Positions 5,062 through 5,682 of a stretch of DNA of 5,682 nt are shown piece after piece. The notes under the pieces were generated by a model. That model saw only the letters and a program-made list of their open reading frames with translations. It searched no databases and had not been told where the DNA came from. The position numbers were made by a program, and so were the translations under genes. The stretch is taken from positions 1 to 5,682 of the forward strand of contig CAIUXU010000016.1 in assembly GCA_903903205.1 (NCBI GenBank). The letters are read 5' to 3'. This DNA comes from an uncultured Syntrophobacterales bacterium. GTDB lineage: Bacteria; Desulfobacterota; Syntrophia; Syntrophales; UBA5619. Each line of letters opens with the position of its first letter. Position 1 is the stretch's first letter.

Positions 5062-5682
5062 ATGAAAAAAATCGGTTGTTTCTGTTTGATGCTGGGGTTG
5101 CTTGTTCTTGCCGGGTGCGCATGCCCACTTCAGAAAAACATGAAAGGTTTTTCGGAAGTTCAAATGCTGACGGAGGAGTACCCGCCGGTCACCTTCATGA
5201 AAGATGGGAAGGTCACCGGTTTTGTCACGGACGTGGTTCGGGAGATCATTGCCCGCCAGGGCATTTCGGATCGCATCCGGTTGACCTCCTGGGACGAGGC
5301 CTACAAAACGGCATCGAGCACCCCCAATGTGGTGCTTTTCAGCGCCGAGAGAACGGAAAAACGGGAGAAGCTGTTTCAATGGGTAGGGCCGGTCGGTAAA
5401 AACAGCGCGATCTTTTACGCAAAGAAAGGCTCCGGCATCAAAATTAACAGCCTGGAAGAGGCCAAAAAGATTGCCGCCATCGCCACGACAACCGACTGGT
5501 TTACCGAACAGGATCTGAAGAGCAAAGGTTTTACGAACCTGGTCAGCTCTCCCCTCCCCGTCACCAATGTCAAGCAACTTATGAACGGCGAGGTGCAGGT
5601 ATCGATCTTTACCGATATAACGATCCCGGAAATTGTGAAAAATGCGGGATACAGCATGGATGATCTGGAACCGGTCTTTACC
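5062..5682 (+). CDS. Solute-binding family 3 lipoprotein (periplasmic substrate-binding protein), C-terminus cut by window edge
   Basis: 207 residues are visible and the frame is open to the edge; family members are about 250-280. The N-terminus is a lipoprotein signal: basic MKK, a hydrophobic stretch 4-17, and lipobox LAGC with lipidation Cys19. There is no Asp at +2, so inner-membrane retention by the E. coli rule is not signalled. The binding domain shows TEEYPPVTF (37-45), KDGKVTGF (47-54), WDEAY (77-81), and SAERTEKREKLFQWVGP (94-110). Arg101 in TEKR is placed like HisJ Arg77, which in amino-acid-binding relatives holds the ligand carboxylate, so a carboxylated ligand is plausible (inference). 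AAGGA lies 6 nt before ATG 5062. It is transcribed divergently from the catabolic operon; it could feed the pathway through an ABC transporter outside the window or be unrelated. No permease or ATPase gene is visible. Confidence 0.88.
   Translation, partial: MKKIGCFCLMLGLLVLAGCACPLQKNMKGFSEVQMLTEEYPPVTFMKDGKVTGFVTDVVREIIARQGISDRIRLTSWDEAYKTASSTPNVVLFSAERTEKREKLFQWVGPVGKNSAIFYAKKGSGIKINSLEEAKKIAAIATTTDWFTEQDLKSKGFTNLVSSPLPVTNVKQLMNGEVQVSIFTDITIPEIVKNAGYSMDDLEPVFT

Noticed and set aside
5026..5577. 183-codon minus-strand frame opposite the lipoprotein
   Set aside because: The plus-strand product has a signal peptide, lipobox and family-3 motifs; the antisense product has none and would run into the promoter region.

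Overview
The window is a stretch of GC-rich bacterial chromosome. Five tightly spaced genes are read leftward on the minus strand, a divergent promoter region lies at about 4869-5061, and one lipoprotein gene is read rightward and runs off the right edge. The lipobox-bearing binding protein and the style of the proteins suggest a Gram-negative bacterium, possibly Desulfobacterota (deltaproteobacteria). That placement is an impression from protein style and base composition, not a demonstrated result.

Layout in the direction of transcription of the leftward operon: a creatininase-family metal hydrolase (4868-3975), a Tm-1-like/UPF0261 ATP-binding protein (3943-2711), a class II (AraD/FucA-type) aldolase (2697-2092), a zinc-dependent medium-chain alcohol dehydrogenase (2085 or 2076 to 952), and a TIM-barrel sugar (phosphate) isomerase/epimerase (903 to beyond the left edge, C-terminus missing). 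Gaps are 31, 13, 6 (or 15) and 48 bp, and each gene has its own Shine-Dalgarno sequence, so one transcript is likely. A sigma70-like promoter with a perfect TTGACA -35 box sits upstream, and an 18-bp near-palindrome covers the predicted start site.

On the other side, a rightward gene (5062 onward) encodes a lipoprotein of the bacterial solute-binding family 3. It may supply or sense a small carboxylated compound.

Together the operon looks like a catabolic pathway for a polyol, cyclitol or sugar acid: oxidation (dehydrogenase), hydrolysis or ring opening (creatininase family), epimerisation (TIM barrel) and C-C cleavage (aldolase), plus a UPF0261 protein of unknown role. Three of the five classes match those used in the Thermotoga maritima inositol pathway (dehydrogenase IolM, hydrolase IolN, epimerase IolO), but the gene set is not identical and the substrate is unknown. 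The most notable details are a Lys where the first catalytic metal-binding Glu of the isomerase is expected, and a long, near-perfect hairpin embedded in frame in the UPF0261 gene.
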